DNA of 58,359 nt. It comes from UBA1268 sp002694955. GTDB lineage: Bacteria; Planctomycetota; Planctomycetia; Pirellulales; UBA1268. The position numbers and the translations under genes were made by a program. The notes below the pieces were generated by a model. That model was not told the origin of the DNA. It searched no databases and saw only the letters and a list, made by a program, of their open reading frames with translations. Location of the stretch: NCBI GenBank assembly GCA_028066355.1, contig JALCBP010000011.1, positions 1 through 58,359 of the forward strand, written 5' to 3'. Below, piece by piece: positions 34,691 to 44,080 of the stretch; positions within the stretch are counted from its first letter, which is position 1; every line of letters begins with the position of its first letter.

Positions 34691-37600
34691 CAATCACATT
34701 CAACTGGACATTATCAGCTGTTTCGGAATCGTTCTGGCTTATTACGAGGAGGTGCGTACCAGAAGCACTGAGTCGATCCTGTCGAGGGGGAATGTCATGA
34801 GACGAGACCAGGTGGCCATCTCGCATTGAGAGGATTTGAGAGTTTTTGCCATCACGTCCAGTAACGCAAAGAACTTCGGAGTCACCAAATACTTCAGACC
34901 CTACCGGAATGTTTCTACGCCTCCACAGAATTTTACCAGTTCGAATATGGCGTAACTCAAGAGTGTTGCCAGAAATTATCGGCACACCCGTGCGATGTGG
35001 ATTGCCAACACGAAACATCGGTGTTCTCTGAATCTGGTGATTGCTTAGCTCTACTGCAACTTTTGATTGAAGTGGCAAATGTCCAAGAGGTCGCAGCAGT
35101 CGTTCCAGCGAAGTGCTAGGAGTCGGAGTCGAGAAAGTCTGTCTCGGGTAAATAGTTTGCTCGTCACTTGTTGCCCACAGTAGTCGATGTTCACCATCAG
35201 CTGGTTCACAGATCTCAAAAGCCGTAAGAGCATGACTGGTCTGAAGGAGAAGAATGCGACTTATTAGGTAAGCAGAATGCGAACGGAGGCGGAAATAATT
35301 TGTAAGCTGAGGGTGCTTGGCCTTCTCAAGATCGATTGAGATAGCATCTCCAATCGCCACGCCAAATTGGTCACGAAGAATAATGCTTCGTCCGGTATGT
35401 TCAAGGGTTGCGTTAGGAAAGCCAGAATTTCTTGCATGAATGAGCCTGATTTGTGTCGGCTTATTGAGGACATCCCCTACCTCAGCCGCTTCTTGACTCT
35501 GTGTTACATCCACTTGTCCAAGCGGCCAGTTGTTGTTCACGAAGCCGTTTGTCGCATCAGTTTGTCTTGGTTCATCTTGTGAAAGCTGTTGCTGCTGGCT
35601 GTTGCCCTGGGAGAGAAGTTGGAGTTGTAGGAGTATGTTTTGACGCGCTATGCCCGTCAGGTCTGAGAGTTCTGTCTGCAGCGTTGTCCGAAGGCTACTC
35701 ATAGCCGTGGCCTCCAATTTTCGGCCAGCGAACCGATCTATAAAAAGTTCGAGCGCGACGTGTCGATCAGAGGGGGCTTGAACAGATATCGCTTTTTGAA
35801 ATTCATTTTTCTCATCTTCGTCAATTGTTAGCTCGATTTTTTCAGACGAGGATGCTTCAAGGATTTGGTTGAGTTTTCGTTGAAACCAGCGGCTTGATGC
35901 GATCCAGAGTGACGTGTCTATAGGATCGCGTAGTAAGGCCTCGTTGTCGTTCGGTGCCGAGAATGTTGATGGCTGAAGGCAGTCTTTGCAGACTTCCCAG
36001 GCTTTCATGGGTTCGTGTGCCTGGAGGAACCCTTCTGCAGCAAGTTGACGGATGGTTTCAGCTGTCTTTTGAGACGTTGCGATCTCAACACCCTCAGACC
36101 AAAAGTCAGCAGCAGCTGGAAAGTCATTCTTCAATGCAAACTGAATCGCCCGGCTTAGCGCAGAAGCGGAAGGCCGTGGTCCCTCATTGCCGTGAACGCG
36201 TCGGATATCTGCCAAGCCCTCAGTTGTGTTGCCTTCATCAAGCTTGAGTTCACCTCGCCAGTTAACAGCCCATGGGTCATCTGGATTTTTGCGTAGCGCA
36301 GTTTCGATGCCTCGTTCAAGATCGGCAGTCTGGTGGTATACATCCAGCGAATCTAGCCCTTGAGAAATCACCTCACCACGATATGAAATAAGGTTGCCGG
36401 GAAGAGAAGAGCCTCGGCCCAGTGAGGTTCCCACAACCTCGCCGTTGGTCGTATCAACTTCAACGACTGCTGGAGAGTCAATTGGGACATAGAGACGGTT
36501 TCCAGACAGAATCCCACGGCCACAAACCAGTTCATCATTCATTCCAATGGTTTGTTTCCAGACGATTTTTCCATCATCGAGTGAGACTGCTGCCGCAGTC
36601 TTTTGTCCCAAGAGGATGACCATACGATTTGTCACCCCTGCGACTGTGATGAAATCAGCCCTTGGTGATCGCCATAGTAGTTCACCAGTGCGGACATTGA
36701 CGCAATGGAGGAATTCTGAACCGGCTGGCGTAAGTAGTACTCTGTCACCGGTAATGATAGGAAGTGAATCAATCCACTTCCCACCGTCAGTGTTCCCTTG
36801 TGCCGAAGATTTCATTTGCATTCCAGCCATATTGCCTGCCAAAACCTGCAGTCTCAACTGAATGCCATTTGCCAATCTACGCACATCATCTGGTTTCGGG
36901 ATAGTAAATCGGTACGCCCAAAGAAGCGTACGGGTTGCTAGGTCAACTGCGATCGCCGCACCAGCGCCGGTTGGACACACCAGAATGCCTTCGGCAAAAG
37001 CAGGAGAGAGTCCGAGTTGCTTCCGGTCATCTCGGTTATTGATGTCGTATTCGACGTCAACCTCAGCGAGTGGCTGAGACCAGATTGTTTCACCGGTTTC
37101 TGATGCCAATATGTCGAGTCGGATCTGTTGTCGTTCTTCAACAAGAACCATGAGTTCGTTGCCGAGAGGCAGAGGGCTTCCTAGGAACCACCGGGAGTCT
37201 GGTTGCTCGTCTGGCAATTTCTCATTGATATGTGGAAGTTGCCAGACGAGTTGTCCATTGTCTGAAATGTCATAGGCAACCAAGCGGTTGCTGCGGTTAT
37301 TGGTGCGCGAGCCACTACGCTGCAGAAGTCGTTGTCGAGAGGTTGGTGAGGTGTCTCGATCGACAACAAAGACGAGCTCGCCATTACTTGAGAGGGTTGA
37401 GGATGTGGTGTCATAGAATAAGGAATCAAGTGGATGTGCGCCTCGTTCTTCAACTTCGTTCTGCCCTCGATTGGTAATTGCCGAGGGGGCTAACTTTCCT
37501 TCAATCCATAAACGTTTCCCTGACTCGAAGTCAATCGCCATGACACCTGCGCGAGATTGAACAAGCAACGAATTGCCAACTGCCAGAGGTGTGCCGGATG

Positions 37601-38651
37601 GAAGAACCGGCGATCCTTGCTCAGCAAGAAGTTCTCGCCTTTTTACAAGCAGTTGTTGTTCCTGTGGATGCAGCGTGAGGGGGACACGAAACCGTGGTAC
37701 AAGAAGTGGGCGGTCGCATGGTCGAACAGAATTGCGGTCAGGTGTGCCACGACTCATTTCCCAGTTTTCAGTTGCAAGATTTGAATGAGCGCCTGAGCCG
37801 GCTGTCGCGACTCTCAATTTATTGATAAGAAGTTTGTCGCGCAAGAGATTCTTTTCGGGTATCGGTTCTCCACCAAGCCGAGTAGGTGAATTGACGTCAT
37901 CGAGTAAATCTCCCACTTTTATTTTTTCGCTTGGATTAATTGCAATGCTTGTTGTGGCCTGCATGAGTTTGAATGTTGGTAGGAGATTGTCAGGGAGATT
38001 GCTCATGCTGCTGGAGCCTATTCGTTCCAGCCATGCTTCTGCTGCTAGTGGTTGCCCTGTTTCGAGGAAGCGAGCCGCAGTAAGGATTGCTGCACGGTGT
38101 CCTGCCTTCGTATGAAACCATCTGCGTGCAACAGCAATGATGCCCTCGTCATCGTTTTCACGAAGAGCTGCCTCAAGGGCACGGTTTGCACGGGTTCTGA
38201 ACTGAAGTTGATATGCTTCAGCCCCCGCTTCAGGAAGCGTGCCGATAATCTCTGCAACGCGTGCTTTCATGCTACGACAGGTTTGGTCATTCGTGTTACC
38301 AGCCTCCAAGAATACGTCTTGTTCTGCTGTCAGCATTTCGTCGAGTAGGGCTGTGGCATCGGCCATGCGGCCTGCCGCTATTAAGCGTTGAGCCTGATCG
38401 AACTGTCGTTCACGAAGTCTTTCACTTGGTAGATAAACGCCGCTACTCACCGACTCTTCTTCCAGCGATGTTGGCGGGAGTTCAGCTCGTACACAAGAAG
38501 TAATGCTGTTGTTAAGAACTCGCAAAAAATTGACACGTTGCATTCCGCCAATAAAAAACGTGCATTCAAGCAGTACGAATGCCAGAACAACGTGCGATGA
38601 AACGGAAGAAAAACGCTGCACAGCCACAGTACAGAATTTTGAGGGTGACAT
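34691..38651 (-). CDS. PQQ-like beta-propeller repeat protein, N-terminal part, very large
   Basis: About 1320 of an inferred 1591 residues. There is an N-terminal export/anchor segment (SHVVLAFVLLECTFFIGG), then a helical, tetratricopeptide-like region (RERQFDQAQRLIAAGRMADATALLDEML). PQQ/quinoprotein-type blades follow: AGVMAIDFESGKRLWIEG, ILASETGETIWSQPL, AIAVDLATRTLLWAYRF, NVRTGELLWRSPR, AVSLDDGKIVWKQTIG. A second helical repeat section (about 760-900) and further propeller blades (LRHIRTGKILWRRRN) end the protein. It is exported and probably a protein- or ligand-binding scaffold; no catalytic PQQ-site residues can be asserted. The gene is artificially broken at the N block. Confidence 0.85.
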
Positions 38652-38822
38652 AACTCCGTCTTAGCCTTTCTTGAATTCATCAGGCAGCTAGCTTGTCTGC
38701 TTGCCAACTCTCAGTTTCATTATTACAGAGCGTTGGATTTGTGTCCGGTTTGGTAGAGCTTGGAAGCCTGTCATCCGAAATGAATGAAACGTGCAAGAAA
38801 CGGGGAAAAACACCAAAGAAAT

Positions 38823-38875
38823 ACCCTTTCTGAGGGGTTTTTCTATACCAAGGCTGCAAAAGCAGCGGTTTTTTT
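38823..38875 (+). terminator. Two tandem terminator-like hairpins upstream of HU promoter
   Basis: First: ACCCTT (38823-38828), loop of 4, AGGGGT (38833-38838), then five T. Second: GCTGC (38853-38857), loop AAAA, GCAGC (38862-38866), GG and seven T (38869-38875). Both point rightwards, yet no plus-strand gene precedes them, which suggests an unannotated short transcript or insulation of the HU promoter. Confidence 0.55.
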
Positions 38876-38906
38876 GGTTCTCAAATAAAAAAAACGCTGT
38901 TTTCCC

Positions 38907-38934
38907 TTGCATTTTTGCGGGTAATGCCTCTAAT
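38907..38934 (+). promoter_or_regulatory. Candidate sigma-70-type promoter of HU gene
   Basis: TTGCAT (38907-38912), 16-base spacer, TCTAAT (38929-38934; 5 of 6 to TATAAT). The predicted start near 38941 gives a leader of about 88 bases. Confidence 0.5.
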
Positions 38935-38938
38935 CGAC

Positions 38939-38972
38939 GCCGCAAGCGGCCGTTTTCGGTCGAGCACCGAAA
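38939..38972 (+). promoter_or_regulatory. Two-hairpin leader of HU mRNA
   Basis: GCCG-CAAG-CGGC (38939-38950) is immediately followed by TTTCGGT (38954-38960), loop CGAGC, ACCGAAA (38966-38972). Both are perfect. They lie at the predicted 5' end of the HU transcript and could protect it from decay or serve as an autoregulatory site; which one is not known. Confidence 0.45.
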
Positions 38973-39028
38973 TGCGGTCGGGGTTATTGCCGCACACAAC
39001 TTTTCTCAAACGGGAGGCACGAACGATA

Positions 39029-39358
39029 ATGGCGAAGAAGACTGGAAGTAAGCCAATGACAAAGACTGAGATCATGCGTGCGATCTCAGAAACAACAGGT
39101 TTGCCGAAGAAAGACGTCGTTGCAGTCGTCGAGTCGTTGACCGAGGAAATCGGTAACGCACTCAAAAAAAGCGGTATTGGTGTCTTTTCAATTCCTGGCC
39201 TGGTCAAGATTGAACGACGCGCGGTTCCAGCTCGTCCGGCTCAGAAGAACGTGAAGAATCCTTTCACCGGTGAACTGCAGGATCGTCCTGCAAAACCAGC
39301 TAGTGTGAAGGTTCGTGTTCGCGCTCTGAAGAACCTGAAGGCAATGGTCGAAGTTTAG
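39029..39358 (+). CDS. HU-family DNA-binding protein
   Basis: The 109-aa nucleoid protein starts at MAKKTGSKPMTKTEIMRAISE behind GGGAGG (39012-39017). The HU/IHF fold is seen in LPKKDVVAVVESLTEEIGNALKKSG and GVFSIPGLVKIERRAVPARPAQKNVKNPFTGE, where the arm contains NPFTGE in place of the usual NPxTG. The N-terminal Lys-rich tag and the RALKNLKAMVEV end are seen in planctomycete HU variants. It has its own promoter, a structured leader and a strong terminator, as expected of a highly expressed gene. Confidence 0.93.
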   Translation: MAKKTGSKPMTKTEIMRAISETTGLPKKDVVAVVESLTEEIGNALKKSGIGVFSIPGLVKIERRAVPARPAQKNVKNPFTGELQDRPAKPASVKVRVRALKNLKAMVEV

Positions 39359-39405
39359 TAAGCGATACGACCATGAGTCGTTGATTAACTGTTGATGAAT
39401 AAGAG

Positions 39406-39439
39406 ACGGGTGGCACGTTTACGTGGCACCCGTTTTTTT
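39406..39439 (+). terminator. Rho-independent terminator of HU gene
   Basis: Stem ACGGGTGGCACG (39406-39417) pairs with CGTGGCACCCGT (39422-39433) with one mismatch, a 4-base loop and a T-run to 39439. Confidence 0.92.
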
Positions 39440-39536
39440 GTAATTACGAATCCACTAAGCACATACTCAAGCATGGTTGGTATCCATATTCAGGACATAG
39501 TCCTAGCGAGAAAAATATCCTAATAGGAGGCACGAG

Positions 39537-41297
39537 ATGTCCCGTTTTAAGTTGATTTTTTTTGTGTCGCTTGTATGTGTATGCCACGAAGTACGAGGGG
39601 CAGAACGCCCGAACGTCATCGTTATTCTTACAGATGATCAAGGCTGGGGAGACTTGAGTTGCAATGGGAATGCGTCTAGCGAGACGCCACATATCGATCG
39701 CCTAGCGAGTGACGGAGCACGGTTTCAACACTTCTACGTTAGCCCAGTCTGTTCTCCAACTCGCGCAGAGTTCCTCACTGGAAGGCATCACGTTCGTTGT
39801 GGTGTGTATTCGACTTCCGAGGGTGGTGAACGCGTCAATGCAGATGAAATAATGATCGGTGAGGTTTTCAGAAAAGCAGGTTACCACACTGCCGCGTTTG
39901 GTAAGTGGCATAGTGGGATGCAGCATCCGTATCATCCCAATGCACGAGGGTTTGATGAGTTCTATGGTTTCTGTTCCGGGCACTGGGGGAATTACTTTAG
40001 TCCAATGCTTGAGCACAATGGGGAGCTTGTCCAGGGAAGCGGATACCTGCCAGATGACCTGACAGACCGTGCTATCAAATTTATTGAAGGCGAGCATGCG
40101 AGTCCGTTTTTTGTTTACCTGCCGTATAACACGCCGCATTCACCGATGCAGGTTCCAGATAGGTGGTGGGATAAATTCAAGAACAAAGAAATCACTCAAG
40201 AACACTCGAATAAGAAAAATGAGAAAATTGACCACACGCGAGCTGCACTCGCAATGTGTGAAAATATTGACTGGAACGTTGGCCGGCTTTGTTCCAAGCT
40301 GAAAGAGCTTAATTTGCAGAAAAACACCATTGTTGTGTACTTCAGTGACAATGGTCCGAATGGGCCGCGGTGGAATAACGGCCTACGTGGCCGCAAGGGG
40401 TCAACAGACGAAGGAGGTGTGAGGTCTCCGCTTTTTATTTGCTGGCCCGAGGTGATTCCTGCAGGAACGGTCGTAACGCAGATATGCTCAGCGATGGATT
40501 TATTGCCAACTCTTGCAGAGTTGGCAGATGTTGAAGTGGTCACACGGAAGCCGTTAGATGGCATAAGTGTTGCTTCACTTTTACGCAATCCGGCAATTCC
40601 TTGGCCAGACAGAACGCTTGTTCATCATTGGAAAGAGAAGGTTTCTGTTAGAACGCAACGGTTTCGCCTTGATTACCAGGGGCAACTCTATGACATAGAT
40701 GTAGATCCGGGGCAGCAGATCGAACTCAATGACTCACAGCCCGAGGTGGCAGCCGCGCTTCAAGCAAAGGCTGATGCATTCCGGCATCGTATGCTTTCAG
40801 AATACGGCAAGTCGTTTGACAGGCGACCATTTGTTATCGGGTGTGATGGGGCACGTTTCACACAGGTTCCGGCTCGTGACGGGGTCGGGCATGGCAATAT
40901 CAAGAGATCGAATAGATTCCCTAATGATTCTTTTTTTGAAAACTGGACATCTGTTGCTGATTTTATTTCGTGGGAGTGTGAAGTCGGAAGTGCTGGATGC
41001 TATCGCGTTGAGCTTTTTTACACCTGTCCCGAGAAGGATGTTGGGTCAACCGTTGAGTTAGTCTTTAGAAACAGTTCTCTCGTCGGAGACATTGCTGTTG
41101 CCCATGATCCACCACTTACCGGGATGGAAAACGATCGATTCAAGCGAACGGAGTCATACGTCAAGGATTTTAGAAGAATGACTCTTGGTGAAATACAGCT
41201 TGAACAAGGTGCAGGCACCTTGATGCTACGAGCGAAGGAGATTCCTGGTGACAGCGTTATGGATTTTCGTTTGCTGTTGCTGACTCGTGTGGATTAG
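39537..41297 (+). CDS. Exported sulfatase with C-terminal carbohydrate-binding-like domain
   Basis: The 586-aa protein starts behind AGGAGG (spacing 6) with a signal peptide (LIFFVSLVCVCHEVRG). The metal-binding start is ILTDDQGWGD. The formylglycine motif is C72-S-P-T-R (VCSPTRAEFLTGR), acceptable as CxPxR, so an anaerobic or aerobic maturase elsewhere is needed. GKWHSG and YFSDNGPNG complete the catalytic site. Residues about 430-586 form a beta-rich appended domain (FENWTSVADFISWECEVGSAGCYRVEL), probably binding the sulfated glycan. It is followed by a second sulfatase in the same direction. Confidence 0.93.
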   Translation: MSRFKLIFFVSLVCVCHEVRGAERPNVIVILTDDQGWGDLSCNGNASSETPHIDRLASDGARFQHFYVSPVCSPTRAEFLTGRHHVRCGVYSTSEGGERVNADEIMIGEVFRKAGYHTAAFGKWHSGMQHPYHPNARGFDEFYGFCSGHWGNYFSPMLEHNGELVQGSGYLPDDLTDRAIKFIEGEHASPFFVYLPYNTPHSPMQVPDRWWDKFKNKEITQEHSNKKNEKIDHTRAALAMCENIDWNVGRLCSKLKELNLQKNTIVVYFSDNGPNGPRWNNGLRGRKGSTDEGGVRSPLFICWPEVIPAGTVVTQICSAMDLLPTLAELADVEVVTRKPLDGISVASLLRNPAIPWPDRTLVHHWKEKVSVRTQRFRLDYQGQLYDIDVDPGQQIELNDSQPEVAAALQAKADAFRHRMLSEYGKSFDRRPFVIGCDGARFTQVPARDGVGHGNIKRSNRFPNDSFFENWTSVADFISWECEVGSAGCYRVELFYTCPEKDVGSTVELVFRNSSLVGDIAVAHDPPLTGMENDRFKRTESYVKDFRRMTLGEIQLEQGAGTLMLRAKEIPGDSVMDFRLLLLTRVD

Positions 41298-41364
41298 AGA
41301 CAATCAAAAATCTGGGGAGGTTTGCGTGAGCGTAGCAGGCTTGAGCCGAAAGGTAACACCGAAA

Positions 41365-42885
41365 ATGAATCTGGTTATTCGTCTTCAATTGACGTTCGTT
41401 GCTTGCCTTGTGTCATTGTTTGCTCTTTCGCACGCTGGAGCAGCAGAGCGTCCAAATGTGGTCTGGATTGTGGTCGATGACATGTCCCCGAATTTCTCGT
41501 GTTATGGCGAGACAGTCATTCAGACGCCGCATGTTGATCGCTTGGCTGCTGAGGGCGTGCGGTTCACGCGAGCGTATGCTACTTCGCCTGTATGCTCGAC
41601 ATTTCGGTCTGCCTTGATCACCGGGATGTATCAAACATCAACAGGCACGCACCACCATCGAAGTGGTCGAGGGGAGCATCATATTTCTTTGCCTGCAGGA
41701 GTGAAGCCGGTGCCCGAGCTTTTTCAAGAGGCTGGGTATTACACGTGTATTGGGAGTGGTCTGCTTGACATCGACTACAGAAGTCAGCCTTTCACAGATC
41801 GTTCCCGAGAAAGAATGGGTAAGACGGATTACAACTTTGATTGGAAGCGTTCAATTTACGATGGTAATGATTGGTCTGGACGCCGCGATGGGCAGCCTTT
41901 TTTCATGCAGGTACAGTTGCATGGAGGCAAGCTCCGTGGGGCCTCAGAGGAAGGGTATGTCGCTTTTAGGCGGCAGGCACACAACTTGTTGGGAAGTGTT
42001 ACAGATCCTAGTGTTGTTGTGTTGCCACCGTACTACCCAGAAGATCAAATTCTCTTGGAAGACTGGGCGTTGTACCTTGATTCAGTCCGTGTGACAGACT
42101 TTCACGTTGGGCGTGTGCTGGAGCGACTTGAAGCAGAGGGCTTGCTTGAGAATACACTCGTGGTGTTCTTCACGGATCACGGTATTAGTCATGCCCGTGG
42201 CAAGCAGTTTTTATATGACGAAGGAACTCATATACCCCTTGTTGTTCGCGGGCCTCATGTCCGGGCGGGGCGCATTCGAACTGATCTGGTCGAGCATATA
42301 GACATCGCAGCACTGTCTCTTGCAGCAGCAGGTATCGACGTTCCAGATTGGATGCAAGGGCAAGATGTTCTTGCTGAAGATTTTCAGCACAAGCATGCAG
42401 TGTTTGCAGCTCGAGATAGGTGTGGAGAGGCAGTTGATCGAATTCGATCGGTACGTAGTAATGACTTTCTTTACATCAAGAATTTTTTTCCTGATCGACC
42501 ACATCTCATGCCGAGTAATTACAAAGACAGTAAGTTGATCATTCAGCGTCTCCGAGAACTCCACGCAGCCGGTGGGATTGGTGATATTGGAAATGAGCTT
42601 CTATTTTCAAAAGTTCGTCCGGCTGAGGAGCTCTATTTGTACCGTCAGGACAGATGGCAGATTCACAATCTAGCTGACGACAGAAAGTATGCTGATGCGT
42701 TAAAACGCCATCGCCTAGTACTCAAAGAATGGATGAGGAAAACAAACGATCACGGTACCGAATCTGATGATATCTACGTGCTTGAAACAGAAGATCAAAT
42801 GAAGGGCAATAAAAATGAAGTGTCGCGAAGAAAGTACCGTGAGAACGTAGACGTTTACCGACGTTGGGCCAAAGAAGGTATCTAG
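41365..42885 (+). CDS. Exported sulfatase with atypical formylglycine motif
   Basis: A 506-aa sulfatase with signal peptide LTFVACLVSLFALSHAGAAE. VVDDMSPNFSCYG begins the domain, and the nucleophile region is PVC77-S-T-F-R-S-A-L-I-T-G. The position normally Pro or Ala is Thr, which departs from the CxPxR/CxASR recognition rule. FFTDHGISHARGKQFLYDEGTHIPL marks the distal active site. The start is uncertain: ATG 41365 is taken, but GTG 41326 has a better-placed GGGGAGG. It sits 28-67 bases after the first sulfatase, so the two are co-transcribed and probably act on one polysaccharide. Confidence 0.9.
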   Translation: MNLVIRLQLTFVACLVSLFALSHAGAAERPNVVWIVVDDMSPNFSCYGETVIQTPHVDRLAAEGVRFTRAYATSPVCSTFRSALITGMYQTSTGTHHHRSGRGEHHISLPAGVKPVPELFQEAGYYTCIGSGLLDIDYRSQPFTDRSRERMGKTDYNFDWKRSIYDGNDWSGRRDGQPFFMQVQLHGGKLRGASEEGYVAFRRQAHNLLGSVTDPSVVVLPPYYPEDQILLEDWALYLDSVRVTDFHVGRVLERLEAEGLLENTLVVFFTDHGISHARGKQFLYDEGTHIPLVVRGPHVRAGRIRTDLVEHIDIAALSLAAAGIDVPDWMQGQDVLAEDFQHKHAVFAARDRCGEAVDRIRSVRSNDFLYIKNFFPDRPHLMPSNYKDSKLIIQRLRELHAAGGIGDIGNELLFSKVRPAEELYLYRQDRWQIHNLADDRKYADALKRHRLVLKEWMRKTNDHGTESDDIYVLETEDQMKGNKNEVSRRKYRENVDVYRRWAKEGI

Positions 42886-42916
42886 CTCTGTAATGTTGCG
42901 GCTGTTTTGAAGGAGT

Positions 42917-42970
42917 CCTGCCGGCTTTTGTTGAAAGTGGCATGGCTCGGTTCGAGCCCGCAGGCCAGAT
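42917..42970 (+). terminator. Possible terminator/structured RNA after sulfatase pair
   Basis: A perfect hairpin GGCTCG-GTT-CGAGCC (42944-42958) sits inside a weaker closing stem CCTGC (42917-42921) and GCAGG (42960-42964), followed by AGATTTTA. The U-run is short, so confidence is low. Confidence 0.35.
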
Positions 42971-43124
42971 TTTACGTTCATCGCTCCCTCGCAACGAAGG
43001 TTTTCAGTTGTTTTAAACAGCATTGCAGTGATTTTGGGTCATTGAAGGAATCCAGAAGTCACCATGCTGCCACTGATTCGGTTAGACTCAAGGGAGATAT
43101 TTTTGTTCACTGGAGGAACTGAAA

Positions 43125-44042
43125 ATGGATGCCAAGTCTCGAGATAGGCTTATCACTCGCTTTGAAGCTTTTAGGGATAATGAGCCGATCGGACTACTTT
43201 ATTCGGAATGGCAATGTGGTATCGAGCCGCTGGACCCAAAGCAGTTGCCAGAACCGTATGAATCTTTTGAGCAGCAGATTGCCTTCAGTTTTTCCCCATC
43301 CGAGCATCTCGAGTCATTGCTTATTATCAAAGGCGACGATTCAAATTTGAAGCGTCTTGTGATGTCGGTTTGCAGTTCGGCAGCAATACATTTCAAAAAT
43401 GATCTTTTGAGCCATGGGTTTGAAATCAACACAAGGACAATGAGTGTGCCTTGGCTCTGGTCTTTGGTTGAAGCAGCAAGGCGACAGTGTCTGGGTGCCG
43501 AGGGTTTAGTTGGGGGGACGACATACTGCCAGTCGAAGCATGATGAGAACCTGACTGTTGATGAGCAGGAAGTCCTGGATGAATCTTTGGGCTGGTCTAT
43601 GGCTGATTTTGTACCAAGGAGGTTCATGCAGTTGGAAAATATCGTTGAATCTTCGATCAATCTAATTTCCTATCTAGGCGAGAAACCAGAATCACCAAAG
43701 AAGTCACAGCTCAAACAAAAGACTGCTGATCAGTTGCTGCAGGACTTATACGAGGCTGCTCCCAGATTCTGCTGCGAAGAATCATTGAAGACGATTGCAG
43801 AAAAGCTTGGTTTGAAATCAACGGGATCAATTTCGGCTACATGTTTTTACAAAGATGTACTGAAGGGCAAGAGAGACTACTGCAAGTCAGCCATCGAACA
43901 GCGCAGGCAGGCAGAGAAAAGAATCCGGGCGGGCATGCCCTATGTTGATGATAAGGAAACTATCGACGCAGTTGATAAATCACTCGGTGAGTATTTCGAG
44001 CGGATAGCAGACGAAGTGCATCGAGTGGACGAAGGTCTTTAG
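43125..44042 (+). CDS. Orphan hypothetical protein
   Basis: A 305-aa cytoplasmic-looking protein with no signal peptide or TM segment. The start has a good GGAGG eight bases upstream. The C-terminal third looks like a helix-turn-helix-type helical unit (ESLKTIAEKLGLKSTGSISATCFYKDVLKGKRDYCKSAIEQRRQAEKRI), where KTIAEKLGL resembles a winged-helix recognition element. The N-terminal two thirds contain several Cys and Trp but no motif I recognise. A DNA-binding function is only a guess. Confidence 0.7.
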   Translation: MDAKSRDRLITRFEAFRDNEPIGLLYSEWQCGIEPLDPKQLPEPYESFEQQIAFSFSPSEHLESLLIIKGDDSNLKRLVMSVCSSAAIHFKNDLLSHGFEINTRTMSVPWLWSLVEAARRQCLGAEGLVGGTTYCQSKHDENLTVDEQEVLDESLGWSMADFVPRRFMQLENIVESSINLISYLGEKPESPKKSQLKQKTADQLLQDLYEAAPRFCCEESLKTIAEKLGLKSTGSISATCFYKDVLKGKRDYCKSAIEQRRQAEKRIRAGMPYVDDKETIDAVDKSLGEYFERIADEVHRVDEGL

Positions 44043-44080
44043 GAAGCCAGTTGTACGATGCATTGAGGCGTAAGAGTGTT

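Larger units (their letters stand above)
38652..39028. other. Divergent regulatory region between PQQ-like gene and HU gene
   Basis: There are 377 bases without a gene. Plus strand: two consecutive terminator-like hairpins, a candidate promoter and a two-hairpin HU leader (each listed). It is AT-rich in the middle, with runs of A and T. The PQQ-like gene's own promoter should lie at the left end, reading left. Confidence 0.6.

Noticed and set aside
34536..34745. Direct repeat of 55 bases as a biological duplication or mobile-element target site
   Set aside because: The copies abut an exact 100-N gap, and merging them restores a reading frame, so an assembly overlap is the better explanation.
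42944..42965. GGTTCGAGCCC, resembling a tRNA T-loop, in the intergenic space after the sulfatases
   Set aside because: No acceptor, D- or anticodon arm can be built around it; it is explained by a short GGCTCG/CGAGCC hairpin.
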